A stretch of DNA of 53,566 nucleotides from Chloroflexota bacterium (GTDB lineage Bacteria > Chloroflexota > Limnocylindria > Limnocylindrales > CSP1-4), in contig JAHBUZ010000027.1 in the NCBI GenBank assembly GCA_019637815.1, positions 1 through 53,566 on the forward strand. Direction: 5' to 3'. Shown piece after piece: positions 18,189-26,405 of the stretch. The notes below the pieces were generated by a model, which was given only the letters and a program-made list of their open reading frames with translations, was not told the origin of the DNA and made no database searches. How positions within the stretch are numbered: the first letter of the stretch is position 1; every line of letters starts with the position of its first letter. Made by a program: the position numbers and the translations under genes.

Positions 18189-18986
18189 TCACCAGGCTGA
18201 CCAGCCGCCATCCACCTTGAGGTCCTGGCCGGTGATGTACCGCGAGCCGGGTGACGCGAGGAAGATGGCCGGCCCGACGTAGTCGTCCTCGTCGCCCAGG
18301 CGAGCCATCTGGATCTCGGACCGAGCCAGACCCTCCGCCTTGCGGAGTCGCTCCTCTCCGGCCGCATCGAGGCCGACCCGCTGGTCGGAGGTCATGATCG
18401 GTCCCGGACTCAGCGAGTTGATGGTGACGCCGTGGGGCGCGAGGCGTGACGATAGGTAGTGGGTGATGCCGTGGATCCCGTGCTTGCTCGCGAAGTACGA
18501 GGACGGGCCCCATGACTCCGGATACAGCTGCCACTTGGGCCCCATCGAGCCGTACACCGATGCCACGTTGATGATGCGACCCCAGCGGCGCTCCACCATG
18601 CCCGGTGCGAACACCTGGCAGAGCCGGAACGGTGCGTACAGGTTGAGGCGGATGATCTCGTCCCAATCGGAGAGTGGCACGGTCTGCCAATCGCCGCTGC
18701 GATAGGTGCCGGCATTGTTGACCAGGATGTCGACCGGTCCAGCGGCCTCCGCGAGTCGCTGGACGTCCGCCTCCTCGGTGACATCGGCCACGATCGGGAC
18801 CACCTCGCCTCCGAACGTCCTCGCCTGCGCAGCTGTCTCCTTGAGCAGACCCTCACGACGGGCGCACATCACGACGCTGGCGCCGGCCTGGGCGTAGCCC
18901 ACGGCGATGGCGCGGCCAAGACCTCGACCTGCCCCGGTCACGAGTGCGCGCCGCCCCTGCAGGCTCAGCGACGGATGGACGATCAT
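18189..18986 (-). CDS. Short-chain dehydrogenase/reductase
   Basis: Classical SDR of 265 residues that oxidises or reduces an alcohol/keto group with NAD(P). Seen: nucleotide motif TGAGRGLG (17-24), NNAG (90-93), catalytic Ser143, Tyr164 and Lys168 (YFASK), and the SPGPIMT loop. The region between Ser and Tyr (GSMGPKWQLYPESWGPSS) is longer than usual by several residues. The start at 18986 follows GAGGAGGAG; the open frame extends to 19046 but would overlap the preceding gene. Probably acts on the same sugar-acid-type substrate as its neighbours. Confidence 0.93.
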   Translation of the reverse strand: MIVHPSLSLQGRRALVTGAGRGLGRAIAVGYAQAGASVVMCARREGLLKETAAQARTFGGEVVPIVADVTEEADVQRLAEAAGPVDILVNNAGTYRSGDWQTVPLSDWDEIIRLNLYAPFRLCQVFAPGMVERRWGRIINVASVYGSMGPKWQLYPESWGPSSYFASKHGIHGITHYLSSRLAPHGVTINSLSPGPIMTSDQRVGLDAAGEERLRKAEGLARSEIQMARLGDEDDYVGPAIFLASPGSRYITGQDLKVDGGWSAW

Positions 18987-19020
18987 GCGTTGCTCCTCCT
19001 CGATCGTCGGCGTGAGCCCA

Positions 19021-20127
19021 TCAGAAGCTCGCGGAGCGCACGGCATACCGCTCGAGAGCGTGGCGATCCAGCTCCACGCCGAGTCCCGGCTCCTCCGGCG
19101 CGACCATCGCGCCGTCCTCCACGTGCACCCAGCGCCGGAACAGCCGATGGAGCGATTCCGTCTCGTAGGCGCGGTCGGTCATCTCCACCGCCAGGATGCT
19201 CGGGAACGCCGCCGCGAGATGGACATGCACCTCGGGGAACACGTGCGGCAGCACCGGGATGGACAGGGTCCCGGCGAGCGCGCAGACCTTGACCGCTTCC
19301 GAGACGCCACCCAGCACCGTCGCATCCACGCGCAGCACATCCGGGTGCTGGCGCATCAGCAGGTCGTGGAACGCCCACCGACCCACCGTGTCCTCGCCCA
19401 GCGCGAGGCGGCATCCGGTGGCGTCCCGAAGCTGGGCGGACATCGCCACCTGCTCCGACGGGTAGGGGTCCTCGATGAACAGGAGGTCCAGGTCGGCCCA
19501 GCGACGCACCACCGGCGTGACGCTCAGCAGGTCCCGCCATGCCCAGTGGGCATCGTAGGCGAGCGCGATGTCGGGGCCGACCGCCTGCCGCGAGACGCGC
19601 AGCCGCTCGGAGTCCTCGTCCAGCTCGCCGGCCGCGATCTTGATCATCCGGAAGCCCCGGGCGACGTAGTCCGACAGCTCGCCTGCCAGGTCCGCAAGGG
19701 TCCGGTCCGACGCCGGATAGCCGCCCGCGATGAGGGTCGGGACGCGTCCTCGAAGCCCACCCAGGAGCCGCCACAGCGGCATCCCTGCGGCCTGCGCCTT
19801 GAGATCCCACAGGGCGATGTCCACCGCGGACAAGGCGCGCATGAACACGCCTCGCTGGCCCATGGGCAGGTTGCGGTAGTACAGCTGCTCCCAGTGGTGC
19901 TCGGTGAGGAGCGGGTCCGTGCCCAGCAGGTGGGGCCGCAGGCTGCGGTCGACGATCGACGCAGCCGGGCTGTTCCGGGTCATGCCCAGGCCGATCCCGG
20001 TGTGCCCCGTGTCGGTCTCGATCTCCACGATGAGGTACTCGCGGGAGTCGAACCGGATCTCGCCCATCACGATGGGCCGGGGAAGCGGGACATCCGCGGT
20101 GGTGGCGCGGACCGCGGTGATCCTCAT
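19021..20127 (-). CDS. Mandelate-racemase-subgroup enolase-superfamily enzyme
   Basis: 368-residue (beta/alpha)7-beta barrel enzyme that abstracts a proton alpha to a carboxylate, giving racemisation or dehydration. Magnesium ligands Asp192 (YDAHW), Glu219 (FIEDP) and Glu245 (LGEDT) are present, as is the His295-Asp268 dyad (LPHVF and RVDAT) of the MR subgroup, with Glu317 in place. The second-strand KxK motif reads K163-I-A165, so the usual second catalytic Lys is missing. A dehydratase using His as base is likely. Its ATG overlaps the cupin stop. Confidence 0.9.
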   Translation of the reverse strand: MRITAVRATTADVPLPRPIVMGEIRFDSREYLIVEIETDTGHTGIGLGMTRNSPAASIVDRSLRPHLLGTDPLLTEHHWEQLYYRNLPMGQRGVFMRALSAVDIALWDLKAQAAGMPLWRLLGGLRGRVPTLIAGGYPASDRTLADLAGELSDYVARGFRMIKIAAGELDEDSERLRVSRQAVGPDIALAYDAHWAWRDLLSVTPVVRRWADLDLLFIEDPYPSEQVAMSAQLRDATGCRLALGEDTVGRWAFHDLLMRQHPDVLRVDATVLGGVSEAVKVCALAGTLSIPVLPHVFPEVHVHLAAAFPSILAVEMTDRAYETESLHRLFRRWVHVEDGAMVAPEEPGLGVELDRHALERYAVRSASF

Positions 20128-20549
20128 GGGGTCGCCTCGTCACTGGGGCGCCAATCCCGCCATCGGTCCGGGACATCCACCTGCTCGTCCGGGATGTCGA
20201 GGTTCGGGGCGACACAGGCGATGAACACGAGGGGCTGGTCACCGAGGACACGGAGCCCGTGGATCTCACCGCGCCGCGCGATGGTCAAGCCACCGGGGCC
20301 GAGCTCGATCTCGGCTCGGTCATCGAGGCGGAAGCCGAGGTGACCCGAGACCACCTGGAAGGTCTCGACCGCATGGGGATGATGGTGGGGCACGGTGACG
20401 AAGCCGGGTGGCCAGCCGATGAGCACGACACGCAGGTCCGGATCCGCGATCAGCGGTCGTCGCCATCGGGTGTCTCGTGGGCCAGGGGTGGGCTCGTGGA
20501 TGTCCACGCGGTGGTCGTCGATCGCCTCCGCGCGCGCGACGTAGGGCAT
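20124..20549 (-). CDS. Cupin-domain protein
   Basis: 141-residue single cupin. The first motif is visible in VPHHHPHAVETFQVVSGHLGF (His cluster and Glu as metal ligands) and the second in RGEIHGLRVLG. Such small cupins act as isomerases, epimerases or ligand-binding proteins. ATG 20549 has GGAG eight bases upstream; a GTG at 20558 is the longer alternative. The stop overlaps the start of the enolase-superfamily gene, so both are probably translated together. Confidence 0.87.
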   Translation of the reverse strand: MPYVARAEAIDDHRVDIHEPTPGPRDTRWRRPLIADPDLRVVLIGWPPGFVTVPHHHPHAVETFQVVSGHLGFRLDDRAEIELGPGGLTIARRGEIHGLRVLGDQPLVFIACVAPNLDIPDEQVDVPDRWRDWRPSDEATP

Positions 20550-20584
20550 CTCTGGCACTCCGGCTCGATCGGAATCAGGATGGT

Positions 20585-21937
20585 TCAGGCGCTTCGGGTA
20601 TCCCGCATGGCGGCCGTACGGTCGGCAGCGACCTGCAGGTGCTCCAACGCCTCGTCGATGTCAGCGTCCGTATGGGCGCTGGAGATACCGTGATGCCAGC
20701 CGGGATTGAGGTAGACACCGACATCCAGGGCGTGACGATAGAACGCATCCGACAGGAGGCGATCCTCTCTGGCGACGTCGCGATACCGGCGTGGTTCCTC
20801 GATGATGCCGAACAACAAGCTGAACCGGGCGCCGTACTGCTGGACACGGACCGGCAGGTCGGCGTTGCGGAAGACTTCCCGGAGGCCACTGACCAGCCGA
20901 TCGGCCTTCGTGATCAGCGAAGGATAGAAGCCCGGCTCGGTCGCCACGTCCAGGAAGGCGCTCGCGGCGAGGACCGCCGTCAGATGCGACAGGAACGTGC
21001 CGCTATGGATCACCGGGCCCGCCGGTGCCACTGTCGTCATCACATCGCGACGGCCACAGATCGCGCTCAAGGGCATCCCGCCACCGACGGCCTTGCCGAT
21101 GGTGGTCAGATCGGGTGTCACGCCCAGGTCGGCTTGCGCACCGCCGGTGTTCGTCCGGAAGCCGGACAGGATCTCATCGAAGACCAGGAGTGCTCCATGT
21201 CGATCGACCAGCTCGCGCACGCCGGCAAGGTAGCCGGGCAGGGGGTGGATGGTCCCGGAATCGATGTTCACCGGCTCCATCACCACGGCCGCCACCCGAT
21301 CGCCCTCCCCGTGGAGCAACGTTCGCAGCGCATCGAGGTCGTTCCAGGGGAGGACTCGAACCAGCGCTCGATCGGCCTCGGGGGTGCCCGCGGATTCCGG
21401 GCGCACGCGCGTCTCGCCCGACGCCGGCGAATGGTCGGGAGGTGGCCAGAAGTTGTAGCCGAGCGTGTCGTTGAAGCCATGGAAGTGGCCTTCGAACTTG
21501 ACCACAAGGTCCCGACCCGTGAACGCTCGAGCGATCCGTGCAGCGTGCCACGTCGTCTCGGTCCCCGTCACCGTGAAACGGACCATCTCGGCAGACGGGA
21601 TGAGCGCCACGAGCCGCTGGGCGAGCTCGATCTGATGAGGGGTGTCGTGACCGGTGAGGAGGCCCCAGCGGAGGGCCTCGGTCACCGCCTGGACGATCGC
21701 TGGGTGCCCATGACCCAGGAGTGCGGCTCCGAATGACATCTCCAGGTCGATGAGGTCGCGGCCGTCCACGTCCCTGATCCTCGATCCATGACCACTCGTC
21801 GTCAGCACCGGACGACCGAGCGCACGGTTCAGCCGAGCTGCGGCGGTGACGCCACCCGGGAGCCAGCGCTGCGCCTCATCGAACAGGCGATCAGCGACGG
21901 GGGAGTGGTCCGCTGTACGAGCGAGGGTCGAGTCCAG
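20585..21937 (-). CDS. PLP-dependent class III aminotransferase, glutamate-1-semialdehyde aminomutase-like, probable CTG start
   Basis: Fold-type I PLP enzyme. Seen: TGTETTWHAARIARAFTGR, GHFHGFND, the PLP-binding FDEILSGFR, and the Schiff-base Lys in TIGKAVGGGMPLSA. The first ATG/GTG in frame (GTG 21808) would delete conserved N-terminal sequence: upstream the same frame continues DRLFDEAQRWLPGGVTAAAR, typical of the start of this family, back to a stop near 21960. The only near-canonical start there is CTG at 21937, preceded by AAGGACGG. Family length is about 430 and this start gives 450. It is probably a catabolic transaminase, since no tetrapyrrole genes are near. Confidence 0.85.
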   Translation of the reverse strand: MDSTLARTADHSPVADRLFDEAQRWLPGGVTAAARLNRALGRPVLTTSGHGSRIRDVDGRDLIDLEMSFGAALLGHGHPAIVQAVTEALRWGLLTGHDTPHQIELAQRLVALIPSAEMVRFTVTGTETTWHAARIARAFTGRDLVVKFEGHFHGFNDTLGYNFWPPPDHSPASGETRVRPESAGTPEADRALVRVLPWNDLDALRTLLHGEGDRVAAVVMEPVNIDSGTIHPLPGYLAGVRELVDRHGALLVFDEILSGFRTNTGGAQADLGVTPDLTTIGKAVGGGMPLSAICGRRDVMTTVAPAGPVIHSGTFLSHLTAVLAASAFLDVATEPGFYPSLITKADRLVSGLREVFRNADLPVRVQQYGARFSLLFGIIEEPRRYRDVAREDRLLSDAFYRHALDVGVYLNPGWHHGISSAHTDADIDEALEHLQVAADRTAAMRDTRSA

Positions 21938-22037
21938 AGTGTCCGTCCTTGTCGGGTGTCACGCGCCCGGCGCGACCGGCCGCCGCCGCATGGTCCACCC
22001 GGCGCGGAGGCGTCGACGGTGGATCGCACACAGACGG

Positions 22038-22046
22038 ATTTGATCA
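22038..22046 (-). promoter_or_regulatory. TTGATCA-centred candidate operator before the aminotransferase
   Basis: The 9-mer ATTTGATCA is identical to that at 17174-17182. It lies about 100 bases upstream of the CTG start, flanked on one side by CATATAGGATC, an AT-rich patch unusual in this DNA. Proposed operator/promoter of the aminotransferase-cupin-enolase operon. Confidence 0.45.
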
Positions 22047-22155
22047 CATATAGGATCGTCGGGATTCGGCGCGGTGTCAAGGGACGAGCTGGACCGCTCG
22101 GTCCCGCAGCCCGCGGACCGAGCCGGGACGGGATCTTCGGATGACTCGGCTGCGA

Positions 22156-23550
22156 TCAGCGGCCGTGGGTCGCGGGCAACTCGGTCGCCCGCTGGGCGAG
22201 CACGTCAGGCACGCCACCGGCGCCCACGACCTCCGTGCGCAGACCGGCCGCGGCGAGGATGCTGCCGCCGATCGCGGCGCGCATGCCCGAGCGGCACATC
22301 ACGAGCCACGTGGTACCCGGGTCCAGCTCCCGGACCCGTCCGGGCAGGTCACCCAGGAAGATGGTCGTCGACCCCGGGATCGTGCCCTCGCGCCACTCGG
22401 TGGGCTGTCGGACGTCCAGCACCCGGACCTGGTCCGACCCCGCGAGTCGGGGCGCCACCCCGGCGAGCGCCAGCATGGTCTGCGAGGCCAGCTCGCCACC
22501 GGCTGCAGCCCACGCCTCCACACCACCGTCCAGCACGCCCACCACGGCGTCATAGCCGATGCGGGAGAGGTCCACCACGAGATCACCCGCGATGTCCATC
22601 CGCTCGGGCCCGAGCACGAGCACGATGGGTGCGCCGAAGGGCACCACGGAGCCGACCCAGCTCGCGAACGAGTCCGTGGCCTCGACATGGATCGACCCTG
22701 GCACATGGCCGGCGGCGAACGTCCAGCGGTCACGTGCGTCCACGATCCACGCGCCGCGCTCGCGCAGCTCGGCGACGATCGCCGCGGGCAGCGGCGTGGG
22801 GGTCCGCGGGCCGCGCAGGAGCGGCGCGCCCGTGCGGTTGATCTCCGCCATGTGGCCGTAGTACGCGGGCCATCGACCGAGGCCACCCAGGAGCAGCTTC
22901 TGGAAGCGCGCCGTCTGGACGGTCTGGAGCAGCTCGTTCATGGCCCGCTCGCCGCCCATGGTGGACTCGCGGCCGCTGCTCGCTGGCCCGGCGGTGCAGA
23001 AGGAGCCGGCCCCGTGGGTGGGCAGCACGCGCACCTGGTCGGGCAGGCGTGCGAGCCTCCGCAGCGACCGGAACTGGTCGTCGGTGAGGGCAGCCGTCCG
23101 GTCCGGGCCCAGGAGGTCGGTCCGGCCGGCTGAGCCCACCAGCAGGCTGCCGCCCGTGAACACCGCGTCCGGCGTGCCGTCCGCATCCCCGATGACCTGC
23201 CACGCGAGATGCTCGGGCGTGTGGCCGGGCGTGGCCATGGCCACGAGCTGGATGCCACCCAGGGCCACCGCGGCACCCTCATCCGCCGCACGATGGGGGA
23301 ACCGGTACCCGCCACGGGCCGGGACCACCAGCTCCGCACCGGTCGCGGCGCGCACCTCCATGGCCCCCGAGACGTAGTCGTTGTGGACGTGGGTCTCCAG
23401 GACATGGGTGATGCGCCACCCGCGCTGGTCCGCGGCCTGCAGGAACCGCGCGACGTCACGCTGCGGGTCGATGAGCGCGGCCTCCCCGTCCGAGGCGACC
23501 AGCCATGTCGCATCGCCCAGCCCGGGTGTGAGGAACATCTCGATGTCCAC
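22156..23550 (-). CDS. Persulfide-dioxygenase-type MBL hydrolase fused to two rhodanese domains
   Basis: 464-residue sulfur-detoxification protein. The N-terminal domain is an ETHE1/BlhA-like metallo-beta-lactamase fold with ETHVHNDYVSG (His54, His56, Asp58), His110 (TPGHTPEH) and His179. Two rhodanese domains follow: about 250-350, whose active-site loop reads LVLGPERMD and lacks the Cys, and about 365-460 with the active loop CRSGMR (Cys419). Known homologues oxidise glutathione or low-molecular-weight persulfide to sulfite and pass sulfur. GTG 23550 is preceded by GGAGG; ATG 23562 is possible. It is divergent from a sulfite-exporter-type gene, consistent with that role. Confidence 0.93.
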   Translation of the reverse strand: MDIEMFLTPGLGDATWLVASDGEAALIDPQRDVARFLQAADQRGWRITHVLETHVHNDYVSGAMEVRAATGAELVVPARGGYRFPHRAADEGAAVALGGIQLVAMATPGHTPEHLAWQVIGDADGTPDAVFTGGSLLVGSAGRTDLLGPDRTAALTDDQFRSLRRLARLPDQVRVLPTHGAGSFCTAGPASSGRESTMGGERAMNELLQTVQTARFQKLLLGGLGRWPAYYGHMAEINRTGAPLLRGPRTPTPLPAAIVAELRERGAWIVDARDRWTFAAGHVPGSIHVEATDSFASWVGSVVPFGAPIVLVLGPERMDIAGDLVVDLSRIGYDAVVGVLDGGVEAWAAAGGELASQTMLALAGVAPRLAGSDQVRVLDVRQPTEWREGTIPGSTTIFLGDLPGRVRELDPGTTWLVMCRSGMRAAIGGSILAAAGLRTEVVGAGGVPDVLAQRATELPATHGR

Positions 23551-23774
23551 GGTGGCCTCCATGATGCCATGTGGCCTGCCGCCTTGGGCTGGGCGTAGCA
23601 GGCTTTGTCTATCGACTAACTGGGAGTCTACTCCCCGCGCGGGATGGTCCGCAGCGGATGGGTGATGCAGTGGCGAAGTGCCCCGGGACGCTCGAGCGGT
23701 ATGTCTGCATGTCGACGTAGATCGTACACGATCAGGCCGATACGGTAGCCATCGTTGGCGTATCCTGCGTCTCG
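23551..23774. promoter_or_regulatory. Divergent promoter region with two inverted repeats
   Basis: Separates the persulfide dioxygenase (-) from the TauE/SafE gene (+). It contains GGGAGT-CT-ACTCCC (23622-23635) and GATCGT-AC-ACGATC (23720-23733), each with perfect 6-bp arms. TATCCT at 23761-23766 is 8 bases before the TauE ATG and could be a -10 box for a leaderless message. The arms are candidate operators for a sulfur-responsive repressor that is not encoded in the window. Confidence 0.5.
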
Positions 23775-24638
23775 ATGACACTCCTGCTCGCGTGTGCCGT
23801 CTGTGTGGCGGCCGGGACCTTCGGCTCGATGGTCGGCATCGGCGGTGGTCTCATCATCATCCCCGTGCTGTCGCAGGTCCTGGGGTATGACATCAAGCTC
23901 ACCATCGCGGCGAGTCTCATCGGCGTCATCGCGGGGTCGATCAGCGCATCGCCCCGGTTCCTCGCGGCGGGTATCGCGGATCGACGTCTCGCCGTCACAC
24001 TCCTGGTCGCGACGGTCGCGGGTGGCCTGACGGGTGGCCTGACCGGGAGCTTCCTCGACGAGCGGACCCTGGCGTTCCTGCTGGCGACGCTCCTCGTCCT
24101 CGTCGCGATCCAGATGGCGTTCGTGCTGCGCCGCTCGCGCGCCCATGCCTCGAAGCAGGCGGCGGAGGAGCCATCGACCGCCGTTCGCACGCGGGCGGAC
24201 CGCCCGACGGGGCGTATGGCGGCCTTCGATACCCACTATGTCGAGCCCCGCACCGGCCAGGAGGTCCCGTACCGCGTGGAGCGTCTCGGGCCGGCGCTCG
24301 GCGTCTCGTTCGTCGCGGGCAACGTATCCGGGCTCCTGGGCGTGGGTGGCGGTGTCATCAACGTGCCCACGATGACCTCGATCATGGGCGTCCCACTGCG
24401 GGTCGCGACCACGACGAGCACGTTGATGCTGGGCGCGACGGCCATGAGCAGCGCCCTCGTCAACGCGGCCGGCGGCCGGCTCGATCCGCTCCTCGCCGCA
24501 CCCGTGGTGGTGGGGGTCCTGGTCGGCTCGCGGCTGGGTGCCCGGGTATCGTTGGCCGTGTCCCAGGACGTGCTGCGTGCCGTGTTCGTGATCGTGGCGC
24601 TCGTGTTCGCGGTCCAGACCTACGGTCGGCTGCTGTGA
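23775..24638 (+). CDS. Sulfite exporter TauE/SafE-family membrane protein
   Basis: 287-residue integral membrane protein with the internally duplicated TauE architecture: GTFGSMVGIGGGLIIIPVLSQ in the first half and GLLGVGGGVINVPTM in the second, separated by a soluble loop of about 45 residues (DRPTGRMAAFDTHYVEPRTG region). Family members move sulfite, sulfoacetate or related anions out of the cell. Paired divergently with a persulfide dioxygenase whose product is sulfite, export of sulfite is the simplest reading. No Shine-Dalgarno sequence; leaderless translation is plausible. Confidence 0.92.
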   Translation: MTLLLACAVCVAAGTFGSMVGIGGGLIIIPVLSQVLGYDIKLTIAASLIGVIAGSISASPRFLAAGIADRRLAVTLLVATVAGGLTGGLTGSFLDERTLAFLLATLLVLVAIQMAFVLRRSRAHASKQAAEEPSTAVRTRADRPTGRMAAFDTHYVEPRTGQEVPYRVERLGPALGVSFVAGNVSGLLGVGGGVINVPTMTSIMGVPLRVATTTSTLMLGATAMSSALVNAAGGRLDPLLAAPVVVGVLVGSRLGARVSLAVSQDVLRAVFVIVALVFAVQTYGRLL

Positions 24639-25006
24639 GCCGTGCGCGGGCACCTCGGCGCGTGACGCGGGGCGTGCTCCACGTAGGGACGCTCGTGGGC
24701 GGGGCATGCCTGTTGCTGGCGCTGGTCCTGGAGGTCGTGGGTGGGCCGGGGGTCGTGGAGGCATCGGCGGGCACCGGGAGCTCCCTGCTCGATGTCCCGG
24801 CCATCGCCGCGAGCGTCGTGGGACTCCATCCGTGGGGCTGGTCGGCGCTGGGTGTCTGGGTGGTCATCGCCACGCCCGGCATCGCGCTGGTCGCCACCGC
24901 GCTGGAGTTCCGGGCGATCGGTGATCGCTGGGCGGTCGGTGCCACGCTGGCGACCATCGCGCTGCTCGTGCTCAGCCTCGGGGTCGGCCTGGTGCGCGGC
25001 TCATGA
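24635..25006 (+). CDS. DUF1634-like small membrane protein
   Basis: 123 residues with three predicted membrane segments (GTLVGGACLLLALVLEVVGG; GWSALGVWVVIATPGIALVA; VGATLATIALLVLSLGVGLV). Layout and position directly after a TauE/SafE gene match the DUF1634 family, which usually accompanies such exporters and may be an accessory subunit. GTG start overlaps the TauE stop (GTGA), and its own stop overlaps the next ATG. Confidence 0.8.
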   Translation: MSRARAPRRVTRGVLHVGTLVGGACLLLALVLEVVGGPGVVEASAGTGSSLLDVPAIAASVVGLHPWGWSALGVWVVIATPGIALVATALEFRAIGDRWAVGATLATIALLVLSLGVGLVRGS

Positions 25007-26250
25007 GCGGCCCCTCGAGCGACACCGGCCTGCTACCGCCGGTGGAGGCGCATGGGCTCGAGCGCATCGGATACCTCGGCTGTGACGGCCGACCGCCGTT
25101 CAAGCTCGCGCTCACGGTGGTGGGCGACCGCTGGTACCTCATCGCCGGCCACCTGTGGCACCGGGGCTGGTCGGTCATCGACGTCACCGACCCGACCGAC
25201 CCGGGGCTGGTCACGTTCGTCCCCGGGCCGCCCGACACCTGGACGGCGCAGGTCCAGGTCGCGGACGGGCTGCTGCTCGCGGGCCTGTCCCGCATCCCGG
25301 AGCGATTCGGTGGCCGACCGGACGCGGCGTTCGAGGAATGCGCGATCGTGTTCGATGTCCGCGATCCGGCCACGCCCCGGGAGCTGAGCCGCATCCGCCT
25401 GGGCGGCACGGGCGCCCATCGCAGCTGGTGGGCGGGTGGCACGACGGCGTGGCTGTCCGCGAACGCGGCCGGGTTCCGGAACTACCTGCTGGTGGGCATG
25501 GACCTGTCCGACCCGGAGCACCCGACCGAGATCAGCCGCTGGTGGCTGCCGGGTCAGGGCCCGGGCGAGCCCGATCCCGGGCCGGAGGCGGGCGTCTCGC
25601 TCCACGGGCCGGCATACGTCGTCGGTGATCACGCCTGGCTGGCGTACGGTGGCGCGGGCATGGTCGCCCTCGACCTCGCCGACCCGACGCATCCGGAGCT
25701 GCTGGGTCGCTGGTCGGTGGTGCCACCGTTCCGGGGCGGCCTGTTCGGCGCCGGTGTCCATACGGCACGGCCGTTGCCGGGTCGCGGGCTGGCGGTGGTC
25801 CATGGCGAGGCAGGGCCGGAGCGCTGCGAGGGCGAGCCGGACTTCGCGGGCCTGGTGGACATCGCGGACCCGGCACGACCTCGCCTGGTGTCCCAGCTGC
25901 CACGCCCCGTGCCGACCGCCGGGCTGGCGTACCGGACGTACTGTGACAAGGGTGGCCGCTTCGGGCCGCACGACTCGCATCTGCCACAGGGGAGCCCGTG
26001 GCTCGACGACCGGGAGGACCGGGTCTACCTCACCTGGTTCAACGCCGGGCTCCGCGTCTACGACATCCGTGACCCCCGCGATCCGCGCGAGATCGCATGG
26101 TACGTGCCCGCCGATCCCGTCCGGCGGTACGGGCCGCTGCCGGCGAGCGGGCTCGTGACGCAGTCGGAGGTGGTCCTCGTGGACACCCGTGGCGTCATCT
26201 ACCTGACCGACAAGAATGCCGGTCTGACCCTGCTGCGCTGCACCGTCTGA
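25003..26250 (+). CDS. LVIVD-repeat beta-propeller protein
   Basis: 415-residue protein built of repeats of the type WSVIDVTDPTDPGLV, AIVFDVRDPATPRELSRI, LVGMDLSDPEHPTEIS, MVALDLADPTHPELL, LVDIADPARPRLVSQL and LRVYDIRDPRDPREIAWY. These are LVIVD repeats that fold as a propeller. There is no signal peptide, so it appears cytosolic unless exported otherwise. Function is unknown for the family. The ATG overlaps the DUF1634-like stop. A related protein lies at 46368-47537; the shared RGGRFGPH/KGGRFGPHDSHLP and IAWYVP motifs show they are paralogues. Confidence 0.82.
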   Translation: MSGPSSDTGLLPPVEAHGLERIGYLGCDGRPPFKLALTVVGDRWYLIAGHLWHRGWSVIDVTDPTDPGLVTFVPGPPDTWTAQVQVADGLLLAGLSRIPERFGGRPDAAFEECAIVFDVRDPATPRELSRIRLGGTGAHRSWWAGGTTAWLSANAAGFRNYLLVGMDLSDPEHPTEISRWWLPGQGPGEPDPGPEAGVSLHGPAYVVGDHAWLAYGGAGMVALDLADPTHPELLGRWSVVPPFRGGLFGAGVHTARPLPGRGLAVVHGEAGPERCEGEPDFAGLVDIADPARPRLVSQLPRPVPTAGLAYRTYCDKGGRFGPHDSHLPQGSPWLDDREDRVYLTWFNAGLRVYDIRDPRDPREIAWYVPADPVRRYGPLPASGLVTQSEVVLVDTRGVIYLTDKNAGLTLLRCTV

Positions 26251-26256
26251 CGCATC

Positions 26257-26272
26257 CGGGCCGAGGGGCCCG
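26257..26272 (+). terminator. Hairpin after the TauE-LVIVD operon
   Basis: CGGGCC-GAGG-GGCCCG, a perfect 6-bp GC stem with a tetraloop, begins 7 bases after the stop codon. No T-tract. Confidence 0.45.
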
Positions 26273-26405
26273 TCGGCCACTCTGCGGTCCGTCACGTACA
26301 CTCCAGCGCGCGACCCGTGGAGCCAGGGGGATGCTGGGACCGTCCAGCCATGGGAGGGGGTCACACGCGGCGGTCACCGACGGGCCCGCCGATCGAAGGG
26401 GGAAC

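Noticed and set aside
20585..21937. HemL of tetrapyrrole biosynthesis
   Set aside because: Fold family fits, but there are no heme genes nearby and the gene is coupled to catabolic enzymes, so a dedicated transaminase is more likely.
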